Positions 41,904 through 50,242 of a stretch of 64,000 nt of DNA are shown in pieces; position 1 is the first letter of the stretch, and every line of letters begins with the position of its first letter. This stretch comes from Chryseobacterium sp. JUb7. GTDB lineage: Bacteria; Bacteroidota; Bacteroidia; Flavobacteriales; Weeksellaceae. The translations under genes and the position numbers were made by a program. The notes beneath the pieces were generated by a model. It searched no databases. It was given only the letters and a program-made list of their open reading frames with translations, and was not told where the DNA came from. The stretch covers positions 144,307 to 208,306 of the forward strand of contig NZ_JANUFF010000007.1 in the NCBI RefSeq assembly GCF_024806495.1. Reading direction: 5' to 3'.

Positions 41904-42194
41904 ATGTCAATTAGAATTACATGTATCAACAAAGACAATGGATATCACGAAAATCCAAATTTAGCAATTACCCACTTAGGCTGGATCAATGAACAAACTA
42001 AAAATACGGGAAAAAGTACTCGGTTAGAATTGTATAATTGGATAAAGAATGAAAATGGATATGCCTATGTTACAGATGCTAATGGAAACAAAGCAAAAGT
42101 CATCACCGCAGAAACTTACAATGGAACTAAATATTTAAAAACAGAGGCAGATAACTCTACAAAAAATAATTTATTATCGCTTCCTGAATGCTAA
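41904..42194 (+). CDS. DUF3892 domain protein
   Basis: 96 residues. Family pattern: SIRITCINKDNGYHENPNLAITHLGWIN, ELYNWIKNENGYAYVTDANGNKAKV, KYLKTEADNSTKNNLLSLPEC. DUF3892 proteins are small, cytosolic and of unknown function; the conserved ending with TxADxxxxxNLLxLPxC is intact. Its start lies at the foot of a long hairpin and a terminator follows, so it is a self-contained unit. Confidence 0.85.
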   Translation: MSIRITCINKDNGYHENPNLAITHLGWINEQTKNTGKSTRLELYNWIKNENGYAYVTDANGNKAKVITAETYNGTKYLKTEADNSTKNNLLSLPEC

Positions 42195-42217
42195 AAAACC
42201 CTAGTTTAAAATTTAAA

Positions 42218-42243
42218 AAAGCTGTTCAAAAAGAACAGCTTTA
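42218..42243. terminator. Intrinsic terminator, DUF3892/thioredoxin-like boundary
   Basis: AAAGCTGTTC-aaaaa-GAACAGCTTT between convergent genes. Confidence 0.8.
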
Positions 42244-42305
42244 TATATTATATAGTGAAGTTACAAAAAGTCATCAAACGACAACCTGCAACAATCAACC
42301 AAAAA

Positions 42306-42860
42306 TTATTTCCATTTAATATTACAACCCATGCTCGGTCTTTGAATATCTTCCTGAGGTTCTCCCAACAGTAAATTTTCAAAAGCGATAATTAAATCTT
42401 CACCTGTTACATCCTTATGGTTTCCTGGTCTTGAATCATCCATCTGTCCTCTGTAGATAAGATCCAGTTTCTCATCAAAGAAATAAAAATCAGGAGTACA
42501 AGCTGCATCATATGCTTTAGCGATTGCCTGGCTCTCATCATATAAATAAGGAAAGTCAAATTTTCTTTCAATTTGAAATTCGATCATTTTTTCAGGAGAA
42601 TCTGCCGGATATTTTTCTACGTTATTGGCGTTGATTGCTATAAATTCAATCCCTCTTTCATTATAGTCTTCATATAGTTCGTTTAGCTTATCAATTACAT
42701 GAAGAACAAACGGGCAATGGTTGCACATGAAGATTACTAAAGTTCCTTTTTCTCCTTTCAGATCATCCAATGACTGAATTTCGTTACTTTTTGATGGGTT
42801 GGGAAGCTCAAAAAACGGTGCTTTTGTACCCAATGCTAACATATTTGAGGGAGTATCCAT
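42306..42860 (-). CDS. Thioredoxin-like (AhpC/TSA-type) protein
   Basis: 184 residues, no signal peptide. Thioredoxin fold with redox motif FMCNHCPFV (CNHC), followed by HVIDKLNELYEDYNERGIEFIAINANN, FPYLYDESQAIAKAYDAACTPDFYFFD and DDSRPGNHKDVTG. This matches the thioredoxin-family proteins often annotated as peroxiredoxin-like; probable cytosolic thiol oxidoreductase with an unknown client. The -7 element TATCTTTG lies at 42880-42887. Confidence 0.9.
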   Translation of the reverse strand: MDTPSNMLALGTKAPFFELPNPSKSNEIQSLDDLKGEKGTLVIFMCNHCPFVLHVIDKLNELYEDYNERGIEFIAINANNVEKYPADSPEKMIEFQIERKFDFPYLYDESQAIAKAYDAACTPDFYFFDEKLDLIYRGQMDDSRPGNHKDVTGEDLIIAFENLLLGEPQEDIQRPSMGCNIKWK

Positions 42861-42879
42861 ATCTTTTTAAATTTGTGGA

Positions 42880-42887
42880 CAAAGATA
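42880..42887 (-). promoter_or_regulatory. -7 element TATCTTTG of the thioredoxin-like gene
   Basis: CAAAGATA on the plus strand, 19 nt before the ATG at 42860. Confidence 0.45.
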
Positions 42888-42920
42888 AAGATTTTCTTTC
42901 ATTATATAAGTAAGGACGCG

Positions 42921-43060
42921 AGAAGCAGGAAGATGGAAGTTATGCAGCTATTATTTAATTGAGCTTGGCTATGTACTTCATTAATTTTTACAATAATTCC
43001 AAAATAATCAGTCCAAAATAACCTCCAGCTCCCATTATTCCAGCATTCATCCCTCCAGAA
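42921..43060. repeat. Dispersed inverted repeat, GCTGGAAG family (copy 3)
   Basis: Left part AGCAGGAAGATGGAAGTT, right part ACCTCCAGCTCCCATT ... CCAGCATTCATCC. It fills most of the 302-bp spacer between the divergent thioredoxin-like and tetR genes. Confidence 0.5.
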
Positions 43061-43104
43061 TACTACTATGAAATCTTTCGTCAAAAGTTAAATCCTAAAA
43101 TTTG

Positions 43105-43137
43105 TTTGGAAGATATGTTGAAAAGTTTGTAGTTTTG
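43105..43137 (+). promoter_or_regulatory. tetR promoter: TTTG, 21 bp, TAGTTTTG
   Basis: -33 TTTG (43105-43108) and -7 TAGTTTTG (43130-43137), consensus spacing. The operator at 43138-43150 abuts the -7 element and would cover the transcription start. Confidence 0.6.
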
Positions 43138-43150
43138 CTAACACTGTTAG
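43138..43150. promoter_or_regulatory. Predicted TetR operator O1 (autoregulation)
   Basis: CTAACACTGTTAG: 5-bp inverted repeat CTAAC-N3-GTTAG, directly behind the -7 element and 12 nt before the tetR ATG. The same core recurs three times before the efflux operon. Confidence 0.7.
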
Positions 43151-43162
43151 TAAATAAAAATC

Positions 43163-43759
43163 ATGGGTCTACATGAACGTCGACAAAGAGAAAAAGAATC
43201 AATACGTGCCAATATTTTGGACGCGGCATTCTCTTTGGCTAAAACCGAAGGGTGGGCTTCACTTTCCATGAGAAAAATTGCCGATGCCATTGAGTACAGT
43301 GCACCGGTGGTTTACGATCATTTTGAAAACAAAGAAGCTATTTTATACGAAATTTCGTTGAATGGTTTCCACTGTTTACACATCGAATTGTTGAAAGCTC
43401 AGAGAGAACACGACAATCCGGAAGATCAGCTGAAAGCTATTGTGGATGCATACTGGAAGTTTGCATTTAAAAACAAAGAGTATTATCAATTGATGTTCGG
43501 ATTGGGGATGCAGTGTAGCGGAAAAGGAATGATGAAAGAAGAATTTTCATCGTTTCAGGATATGCTTTATGACTGCACGTATGAAATTATTAAGAAAAAA
43601 GGATCAAATCCTGATAATGCCTGTCACTCATCTCACGCTTTATTTTCTGCGGTACATGGGTTGATTTCCATTATGATGATGCGTAATGACGACATTCCTT
43701 CTACGATGAACAAGACTACTTTAGACGAAACTGTTTCGGCTTTTATTAAGTCTTTGTAA
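43163..43759 (+). CDS. TetR/AcrR-family transcriptional repressor
   Basis: 198 residues. N-terminal helix-turn-helix: RANILDAAFSLAKTEGWASLSMRKIADAIEYSAPVVYDHFENKEAILYEI; C-terminal ligand-binding region starting HCLHIELL. Such proteins repress efflux pumps and release DNA on binding the pump substrate. The palindromic operator occurs at its own promoter and three times before the RND operon that follows in the same direction, so this is very probably the local repressor of that pump. Confidence 0.93.
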   Translation: MGLHERRQREKESIRANILDAAFSLAKTEGWASLSMRKIADAIEYSAPVVYDHFENKEAILYEISLNGFHCLHIELLKAQREHDNPEDQLKAIVDAYWKFAFKNKEYYQLMFGLGMQCSGKGMMKEEFSSFQDMLYDCTYEIIKKKGSNPDNACHSSHALFSAVHGLISIMMMRNDDIPSTMNKTTLDETVSAFIKSL

Positions 43760-43760
43760 A

Positions 43761-43801
43761 TTTTTTTTGAATCAAAAATTAACACCGTTAGGAAAAATAA
43801 C
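43761..43801. promoter_or_regulatory. Operator/leader unit 1 of the efflux operon
   Basis: T8 run, 10 nt, then TTAACACCGTTAG plus GAAAAATAAC (operator core 43780-43790). An ATG 62 nt after the operator (43853) opens a 17-residue frame. Confidence 0.65.
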
Positions 43802-43886
43802 ACGGAATAATTAACATTATTCAATTTTATAATCTTAAAAAACAATTTTACAATGAGAACTGATTTTATGACAATAATTCTTGCTA

Positions 43887-43925
43887 TTTTTTTCCCATAT
43901 CATTAACACTGTTAGGAAAAATAAC
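43887..43925. promoter_or_regulatory. Operator/leader unit 2 of the efflux operon
   Basis: T7 run, 9 nt, then TTAACACTGTTAG plus GAAAAATAAC (core 43904-43914), 124 bp after unit 1. An ATG 65 nt after it (43980) opens the five-codon frame METPI. Confidence 0.65.
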
Positions 43926-44021
43926 GCATGACACCTCATCTTAATTATACTTAAACCACATTAAAAACAATTTTCAATTATGGAAACACCGATTTAACAT
44001 CGAGTATTACAATCCTGTCAA

Positions 44022-44062
44022 TTTTTTTTAAACTAATTATTAACACTGTTAGGAAAAATAAC
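44022..44062. promoter_or_regulatory. Operator/leader unit 3 of the efflux operon
   Basis: T8 run, 10 nt, then TTAACACTGTTAG plus GAAAAATAAC (core 44041-44051), 137 bp after unit 2. The next ATG, 72 nt after it, is the true start of the adaptor gene. Confidence 0.65.
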
Positions 44063-44123
44063 AGGAATTTTATTAAAAACAATATTATTAAATCTAACAC
44101 TTCATTAAAAATTTAAACTCAAA

Positions 44124-45284
44124 ATGAAAATATTTGGAAAAACGAGGATCATCGTGCTTATCGCAAGTATTATCCTTTTACAAAATTGCACCAAAGCAGC
44201 AGAAGGATCAAATGCTGCTCCACCTGCTCCAGAGTTACCAGTTTATACCGTAATCACCTCTCCAGCTACTGTTTATCAAGAATTCCCGACTGCTCTTGAA
44301 GGGAAAAACAATGTAGAAATCAGATCTCAGGTTGACGGATATTTAGATAAAATTTATGTGGAAGAAGGCGCGTACGTAAGAGCCGGACAACCTCTATTTA
44401 AAATAGACTCAAGAAGCTACGGCGAACAAATGAATATGGCTACAGCCAATCTACAGGCTGCGAATGCTAATATTCAAAAAGCAAAAGTAGAAGTTGACAG
44501 ATTAGAGCCACTTGTTGCTGCAAAAGTAGTTTCAGATGTACAGCTGAGAACTGCAAAAGCCAATTATGCAGCCGCTGTTGCAGCCGCTTCACAGGCAAGA
44601 GCATCAGTCGGAAGTGCTAAAATCAATGTAGGATTTACAACAATTACAGCTCCTGTAAGCGGATATGTAGGAAGAATTCCTTATAAAAAAGGAAGTCTAA
44701 TCTCAAGAACAGATCCTAGCCCATTGACTCTATTATCTGATATCAGTGAAATTTACGCTTACTTTTCTTTAAGTGAACTTGATTTTATTGCCTTTCAGAA
44801 TAAATACCCCGGAGCAACTTTAAATGAGAAACTTAAAAATATGCCAATGGTAGATTTAGTCATTGCTGACAATAGTACCTATCCAGAAAAAGGAAAAATG
44901 AGTATTGTTGACGGACAGTTTGACAAAACAACAGGTGCCATCAGTGTTCGTGCTGTATTCCCAAATACAAACGGAGTTTTAAGAACAGGAAATACGGGTA
45001 GAGTTCGCATGCCGCAATTATTTACCAATACGCTTGTTATTCCACAAGAATCAACTTTTGAAATTCAGGATAAAACTTATGTTTACGTAGTCGGAAAAGA
45101 TCAGAAAGTAACCAGCAAGCCAATCAAAATTTCAGGTAAAACTGAAAACTATTACTTTATTTCTGAAGGGGTGCAACCGGGAGAAAAAATCGTTTACGTA
45201 GGGTTGGGCAGTTTAAAAGATGGAGCTTCCATCAAGGCTAAACCTATTTCTTCTGACAGCTTACTAAAAGCTAAACCATTATAA
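44124..45284 (+). CDS. RND efflux periplasmic adaptor (membrane fusion protein)
   Basis: 386 residues, lipoprotein-type signal with Cys in LLQNCTKA. It bridges the inner membrane pump and the outer membrane channel. Domains: barrel-sandwich/lipoyl halves (VEIRSQVDGYLDKIYVEEGAYVRAGQPLFKID and FTTITAPVSGYVGRIPYKKGSLIS) around an Ala-rich alpha-hairpin of about 60 residues, then a beta-barrel and a C-terminal membrane-proximal domain (LVIPQESTFEIQDKTYVYVVGKDQKV). First gene of the pump operon; the long leader carries three operator copies. Confidence 0.95.
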   Translation: MKIFGKTRIIVLIASIILLQNCTKAAEGSNAAPPAPELPVYTVITSPATVYQEFPTALEGKNNVEIRSQVDGYLDKIYVEEGAYVRAGQPLFKIDSRSYGEQMNMATANLQAANANIQKAKVEVDRLEPLVAAKVVSDVQLRTAKANYAAAVAAASQARASVGSAKINVGFTTITAPVSGYVGRIPYKKGSLISRTDPSPLTLLSDISEIYAYFSLSELDFIAFQNKYPGATLNEKLKNMPMVDLVIADNSTYPEKGKMSIVDGQFDKTTGAISVRAVFPNTNGVLRTGNTGRVRMPQLFTNTLVIPQESTFEIQDKTYVYVVGKDQKVTSKPIKISGKTENYYFISEGVQPGEKIVYVGLGSLKDGASIKAKPISSDSLLKAKPL

Positions 45285-45327
45285 ATTTCTTTTCAGGAAA
45301 CAGAAGACTTAAAAAAATAAACTTCTT

Positions 45328-48300
45328 ATGTTAAAACAATTTATAGAAAGACCGGTACTTTCAACGGTCATCTCCATAATACTTTTATTATTGGGGGCAT
45401 TGTCCCTCTTTAATTTACCCATTGCCCTCTTTCCGGATATTGCGCCTCCAAGTGTTCAGGTGACAGCATTCTATCCTGGAGCGAATGCGGAAGTAGTAGC
45501 CCGTTCGGTTGCAACACCCATCGAGGAAGCGGTGAACGGAGTTGAGAACATGACCTACATGACTTCCAACTCAAGTAACGACGGCACCATGACTTTAAGT
45601 GTATTCTTTAAGCAGGGTTCAGATGCAGATAATGCAGCCGTAAACGTTCAGAACCGTGTATCCAAAGCGATGAGCCAGCTTCCACAGGAGGTTGTTCAGG
45701 CCGGAATTTCCACGCAGAAAGTTCAGAACAGTATGATTATGTTTATGGGATTGTCAAGTGATGATCCAAAGCAATACGACGAGCTTTTCCTTCAGAATTA
45801 CCTGAAGATCAATGTAATTCCACAAATCCAACGTATTCCGGGTGTTGCCCAGGCGCAGGTTTTCGGAACCAGAGATTACTCCATGAGACTTTGGCTGAAA
45901 CCGGACAGACTAGCAGCCAACGGGCTTTCTCCACAGGAAGTTTTGAATGCCGTGAAAGATCACAACTTAGAAGCTGCGCCGGGACGTCTTGGACAAGGAA
46001 GTAAAGAAACTTACGAATATATTTTAAAGTATAAAGGTAAATTAAACAAAAATGAAGACTACGAAAACATCGCCATCAAAGCCAACAGCGACGGTTCTTT
46101 CTTAAGACTGAAAGATGTAGCGAGAGTAGAATTCGGATCTTACACCTATACTGCAGCCAACAGAGTGGATGGAAAGCCGGTTGCCGGATTTGCGATCCTT
46201 CAGACTGCAGGTTCCAATGCGAATGAAATCTTAACAGAAATCGAAAAACAGGTTGATCAGATGAAAACTACCCTTCCAAAAGGAGTTGAACCGATCATCA
46301 TGTACAATTCCAAGGATTTCCTGGATGCATCAATTCATCAGGTAGTTGAAACATTGGTTATTGCATTTATTTTGGTATTTATTGTAGTGTATATTTTCCT
46401 TCAGGATTTCAGATCTACTTTAATTCCTGCGATTGCAGTTCCGGTAGCAATTATCGGTACATTCTTCTTCCTTCAGCTGTTTGGATTCAGTATTAATATG
46501 TTAACATTATTTGCATTAGTCCTCGCCATTGGTATTGTAGTGGATGATGCCATTGTGGTTGTGGAAGCGGTCCATTCCAAAATGGAACATACAGGAATGC
46601 CAGTAGAACAAGCAACGATGAGCTCAATGAGCGAAATTTCCGGTGCGATTATTTCCATTACTTTGGTGATGTGTGCCGTATTTATTCCGGTTGGTTTCAT
46701 GCAGGGTCCTGCGGGGGTTTTCTACAGACAGTTTGCCTTTACACTGGCGATTGCAATTATGATTTCTGCTGTTAATGCTTTAACATTAAGCCCTGCTTTA
46801 TGTGCAATGTTCTTAAATGATCCTCAGGGAGAACACGGTGAACATGGTAAAAAAACAGGTTTTGGAGCACGATTTTTCAACGCATTCAATGCGAGCTTCA
46901 ATAATATGACCAGAAAGTACATCTACAGTCTTAAATTTTTAATTAAAAACAAATGGGTTGCAGTGGGCGGACTGGTGCTTCTTATTGCTTCGAGTGTTTT
47001 CTTAATCAAAAAAGCACCGTCAGGATTTATTCCTACTGAAGATCAGGGATTCGTATTGTATGCGGTGAACACCCCTCCGGGAAGTTCATTGGAAAGAACG
47101 CACAGAGCAACAGAACAGATTGATAAAATCATCGATGGCGAAAAAGCTAAAAACCACCTTTGGGTAGCCGATGGAATGAACTTCATCAGTAACGCCAATG
47201 CCTCTCCATATTCTGCCGGTTTTATAAAACTTAAAGATTATGACAAACGTGGTGAAATGAAAGATCCGGATCAGATTGCCGCCGCCTTAACAGGGAAAGT
47301 AGCTCAGGTGAAAGATGCCAATGCATTCTTCTTCAACTTCCCTACCGTTCAGGGATTCGGTAACGTTTCCGGTTTTGAATTTATGCTTCAGGATAAAACC
47401 AACGGTTCTTTCGAGCAGTTGGGAACAACCACTCAGGCATTTATCGGAGAATTGATGAAGCGTCCGGAAATCGCATTTGCCTTTACAACATATGCAGCAG
47501 GAAATCCTCAGTATACGATTGATGTAGATTCAGATAAAGCCAATCAGCTGGGAGTTTCAATTACAGAATTAATGCAGACCATGCAAATTTATTACGGAAG
47601 TAGCTTTGTCTCTGATTTTAACAGATTCGGTAAATACTACAGAGTAATGGCTCAGGCAGATATTCCTTATCGTACAGATGCCAATTCTTTGGAAGGAATT
47701 TATGTTAAAAATAAAACAGGCGAAATGGTACCTGTAAAAACATTGGTAACTTTAAAAAGAACTTTCGGACCTGAAACCGTAACAAGAAACAACCTGTTCA
47801 ACGCCGTGACAATCAACGGAACTCCAAAGCCGGGCTACAGTACAGGTGATGCTATTAAAGCGGTAGAAGAAACTGCACAGAAATCACTTCCAAGAGGTTT
47901 CGGATATGAATGGACAGGAATTACCCGTGAAGAAATCAAAACAAGTGGCCAGACCACGTTTATCTTCGCATTGAGTATTTTATTTGTATACTTCTTATTA
48001 GCAGCTCAATATGAAAGTTATATCCTTCCGTTTGCCGTTATTTTAACAATTCCAACGGGTATTTTCGGGGTATTTGCTTTCACAGGATTGGCGGGAATTG
48101 ATAATAATATTTACGTTCAGGTCGGGCTTATCATGCTCGTCGGGCTGTTAGCCAAGAATGCGATTCTGATTGTAGAATTCGCAGTGCAAAGAAGAAACGC
48201 AGGCAGAACATTGCTTGAATCTGCGCTTCAGGCTTCAAGATTACGTTTAAGACCGATTTTGATGACCTCATTTGCTTTCATTGTAGGGATGTTACCACTG

Positions 48301-48510
48301 GTTTGGACACAAGGTGCCGCAGCAAAAGGAAACCACTCTATCGGTATCAGTACTGTTGGAGGAATGTTTACAGGAGTTGTATTCGGGATTTTCATTATCC
48401 CTGTAATGTTTGTGATTTTCCAGTATTTACATGAAAAAATGCCGAGCAGAAAAAAGAAAAGACTTCAAAGACAAAAATTGGAGGAAGAACTTTTAACACC
48501 TGCTCATTAA
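45328..48510 (+). CDS. RND multidrug efflux permease, HAE1 family
   Basis: 1060 residues, the length of AcrB-type pumps. It has 12 membrane helices and two large periplasmic loops. Motifs: FIERPVLSTVISIILLLLGA at the N terminus, FPDIAPPSVQVTAFYPGANAEVV, the proton-relay helix GIVVDDAIVVVEAVHSKME (two adjacent Asp), GPAGVFYRQFAFTLAIA, PTEDQGFVLYAV, and the C-terminal GLLAKNAILIVEFAV. It works with the adaptor and the outer membrane factor as a proton-driven drug/solvent exporter. It begins 43 nt after the adaptor gene. Which compounds it exports cannot be inferred. Confidence 0.96.
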   Translation: MLKQFIERPVLSTVISIILLLLGALSLFNLPIALFPDIAPPSVQVTAFYPGANAEVVARSVATPIEEAVNGVENMTYMTSNSSNDGTMTLSVFFKQGSDADNAAVNVQNRVSKAMSQLPQEVVQAGISTQKVQNSMIMFMGLSSDDPKQYDELFLQNYLKINVIPQIQRIPGVAQAQVFGTRDYSMRLWLKPDRLAANGLSPQEVLNAVKDHNLEAAPGRLGQGSKETYEYILKYKGKLNKNEDYENIAIKANSDGSFLRLKDVARVEFGSYTYTAANRVDGKPVAGFAILQTAGSNANEILTEIEKQVDQMKTTLPKGVEPIIMYNSKDFLDASIHQVVETLVIAFILVFIVVYIFLQDFRSTLIPAIAVPVAIIGTFFFLQLFGFSINMLTLFALVLAIGIVVDDAIVVVEAVHSKMEHTGMPVEQATMSSMSEISGAIISITLVMCAVFIPVGFMQGPAGVFYRQFAFTLAIAIMISAVNALTLSPALCAMFLNDPQGEHGEHGKKTGFGARFFNAFNASFNNMTRKYIYSLKFLIKNKWVAVGGLVLLIASSVFLIKKAPSGFIPTEDQGFVLYAVNTPPGSSLERTHRATEQIDKIIDGEKAKNHLWVADGMNFISNANASPYSAGFIKLKDYDKRGEMKDPDQIAAALTGKVAQVKDANAFFFNFPTVQGFGNVSGFEFMLQDKTNGSFEQLGTTTQAFIGELMKRPEIAFAFTTYAAGNPQYTIDVDSDKANQLGVSITELMQTMQIYYGSSFVSDFNRFGKYYRVMAQADIPYRTDANSLEGIYVKNKTGEMVPVKTLVTLKRTFGPETVTRNNLFNAVTINGTPKPGYSTGDAIKAVEETAQKSLPRGFGYEWTGITREEIKTSGQTTFIFALSILFVYFLLAAQYESYILPFAVILTIPTGIFGVFAFTGLAGIDNNIYVQVGLIMLVGLLAKNAILIVEFAVQRRNAGRTLLESALQASRLRLRPILMTSFAFIVGMLPLVWTQGAAAKGNHSIGISTVGGMFTGVVFGIFIIPVMFVIFQYLHEKMPSRKKKRLQRQKLEEELLTPAH

Positions 48511-48777
48511 TAAAAATGAATGACAAACTTTGAGAGTATTTTAAACCACAAAAGTTACAAAAGATTTATACAGCGTTTATTTAAGTTAAATGTTTGAAAA
48601 TAAAAAGAACACATAAATTTTTATAACGCAAAAATCTGTGTAATCAGTGGGAAAATAAAATAGAGAAGCAAACTATTCAAACTAATATCATAAAAGCAAA
48701 GCATTCTCCTACTAAAGACAGCTTTGCATAAATAAAAAACCCTCAAAGTTTTGTATTCAATTAAAAGTTTAAAAACT
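48511..48777. other. 267-bp spacer inside the efflux operon
   Basis: No gene visible. It contains AACCACAAAAGTTACAAAAG, then AATCTGTGTAATCAGTGGG, word types that look like a dispersed repeat, and a weak hairpin GCAAAGC...GCTTTGC at about 48696-48728. No terminator is strong enough to say the operon ends here. Confidence 0.4.
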
Positions 48778-50190
48778 ATGAAAAGAATAAAAAATATTTT
48801 TCTCACCTTTATATTGGCTCTAGGCTCAGTTTCGTGTGTGTCTAAATTAGCATTCACGGAGCCGGCGCTTGAGCTTCCTGAAAAATTCCAGTACACAGCT
48901 ACTGCAGATACAGCAAGTGTAGCGAATCTGGAGTGGAAACAATTTTTCAACGATCCTATTTTACAGGGATTAATTGAAAAAGGCATTAAAAACAACTACG
49001 ATTTACAGATTGCTTTAAAACAGGTGGCTTCTTCACAGGAGAAACTGAAACAGGCGAAATTTCTTCAATATCCTGATGTAGGTTTCGGAGTGTCTGCACA
49101 AATTTCAAAACCTTCAAAAAACAGCATGAACGGACAAAGCTTAAATTTATTTTTAGGTCAAAGTCATGTTGAAGATTATAATGCAGCATTTAATCTTTCT
49201 TGGGAAGCTGATATTTGGGGTAAAATAAAAAACCAGCAGGAGGTTTCAAAAATGCAGTATCTGCAGACTTATGAAGCAACCAAAGCCATTCAGACACAAG
49301 TTGTAGCAGCGATTGCTCAAGGATATTATAATTTATTGATGCTTGACAAACAATTACAAATTGCCACCTCAAACTTGGAATTAAGCACCAATACTTTATC
49401 CATCACAGAAAAAATGTGGCAAAGTGGAGATACAACTTCTCTGGGAGTGCAGCAGGCTACTGCTCAGAAACAGTCGACAGAACTTTTGATCACCCAGTTG
49501 GAACAGAATATTGCGATTCAGGAAAATGCATTAAGTATTTTGGTGGGTGAAAATCCAAATAAGATCAACAGAACCATTGAAATGTCTGATACTTCTTTAC
49601 CACAGAATATTTCTACAGGACTTCCTGCGGCAATGGTGAGCCGTCGTCCGGATGTTCGTCAGCAGGAATTGGTATTGTTGGAATCTAATTCAATCGTAGG
49701 AATTGCTCAGGCAAATATGTATCCTGCATTGAAAATTACAGCAAACGGAGGGGTAAATTCATTCAAAATTGACAACTGGTTTCAGATTCCAGCCTCTCTG
49801 TTCGGATCTGTTTTAGGAGGATTGACTCAGCCTATTTTCCAGAAAAGACAATTGAAAACGGACCTTAATGTTGCTAAAATCCAGAGGGATAAAAACGTTC
49901 TGGCGTTCCGTCAGTCTGTTTTAAATGCAGTGGGTGAAGTTTCTGATGCTCTGGTTTCGAACGAGAGTTTAAAAGTTCAGGAACAAAAAGCAACCGAACA
50001 GGTAGCAACCTTAAAAAATGGAATTAAAAGTGCCGAAATGCTTTATAAAGGCGGAATGGCAAATTATTTAGAAGTAATAACAGCTCAAGGAAATTCTCTA
50101 CAGGCAGAACTGAATCTTGCCTCTGTAAAAAGACAGAGATTAAGCAGTATTGTAGATTTATACCGAGCGTTAGGTGGCGGTTGGAAGTAG
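48778..50190 (+). CDS. RND efflux outer membrane factor, NodT/OprM-like lipoprotein
   Basis: 470 residues from the ATG at 48778 (MKRIKNIFLTF); in-frame codons from 48751 precede the signal peptide and are unlikely. Lipobox ending in GSVSCVS. Two outer membrane efflux domains: first WKQFFNDPILQGLIEKGIKNNYDLQIALKQV and LSWEADIWGKI, second AAMVSRRPDVRQQELVLLESNSIVGIAQANMYPALKI and GGLTQPIFQKRQLKTD. The VSRRPDVR motif is typical of NodT types. Forms the exit channel of the upstream pump. Confidence 0.95.
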   Translation: MKRIKNIFLTFILALGSVSCVSKLAFTEPALELPEKFQYTATADTASVANLEWKQFFNDPILQGLIEKGIKNNYDLQIALKQVASSQEKLKQAKFLQYPDVGFGVSAQISKPSKNSMNGQSLNLFLGQSHVEDYNAAFNLSWEADIWGKIKNQQEVSKMQYLQTYEATKAIQTQVVAAIAQGYYNLLMLDKQLQIATSNLELSTNTLSITEKMWQSGDTTSLGVQQATAQKQSTELLITQLEQNIAIQENALSILVGENPNKINRTIEMSDTSLPQNISTGLPAAMVSRRPDVRQQELVLLESNSIVGIAQANMYPALKITANGGVNSFKIDNWFQIPASLFGSVLGGLTQPIFQKRQLKTDLNVAKIQRDKNVLAFRQSVLNAVGEVSDALVSNESLKVQEQKATEQVATLKNGIKSAEMLYKGGMANYLEVITAQGNSLQAELNLASVKRQRLSSIVDLYRALGGGWK

Positions 50191-50215
50191 TAAATTAAAA
50201 TTATATTGTTAATGG

Positions 50216-50242
50216 AATGCGGTCTTTCGGGATCGCATTTTT
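50216..50242 (+). terminator. Intrinsic terminator of the efflux operon
   Basis: AATGCG ... CGCATT stem with extra internal pairs, followed by seven T; it lies 26 nt after the stop codon. Confidence 0.75.

Noticed and set aside
43853..43906. 17-codon frame in the efflux leader as a real gene
   Set aside because: It probably arose by duplication of the leader; no evidence of translation. Mentioned only as part of the triplicated leader.
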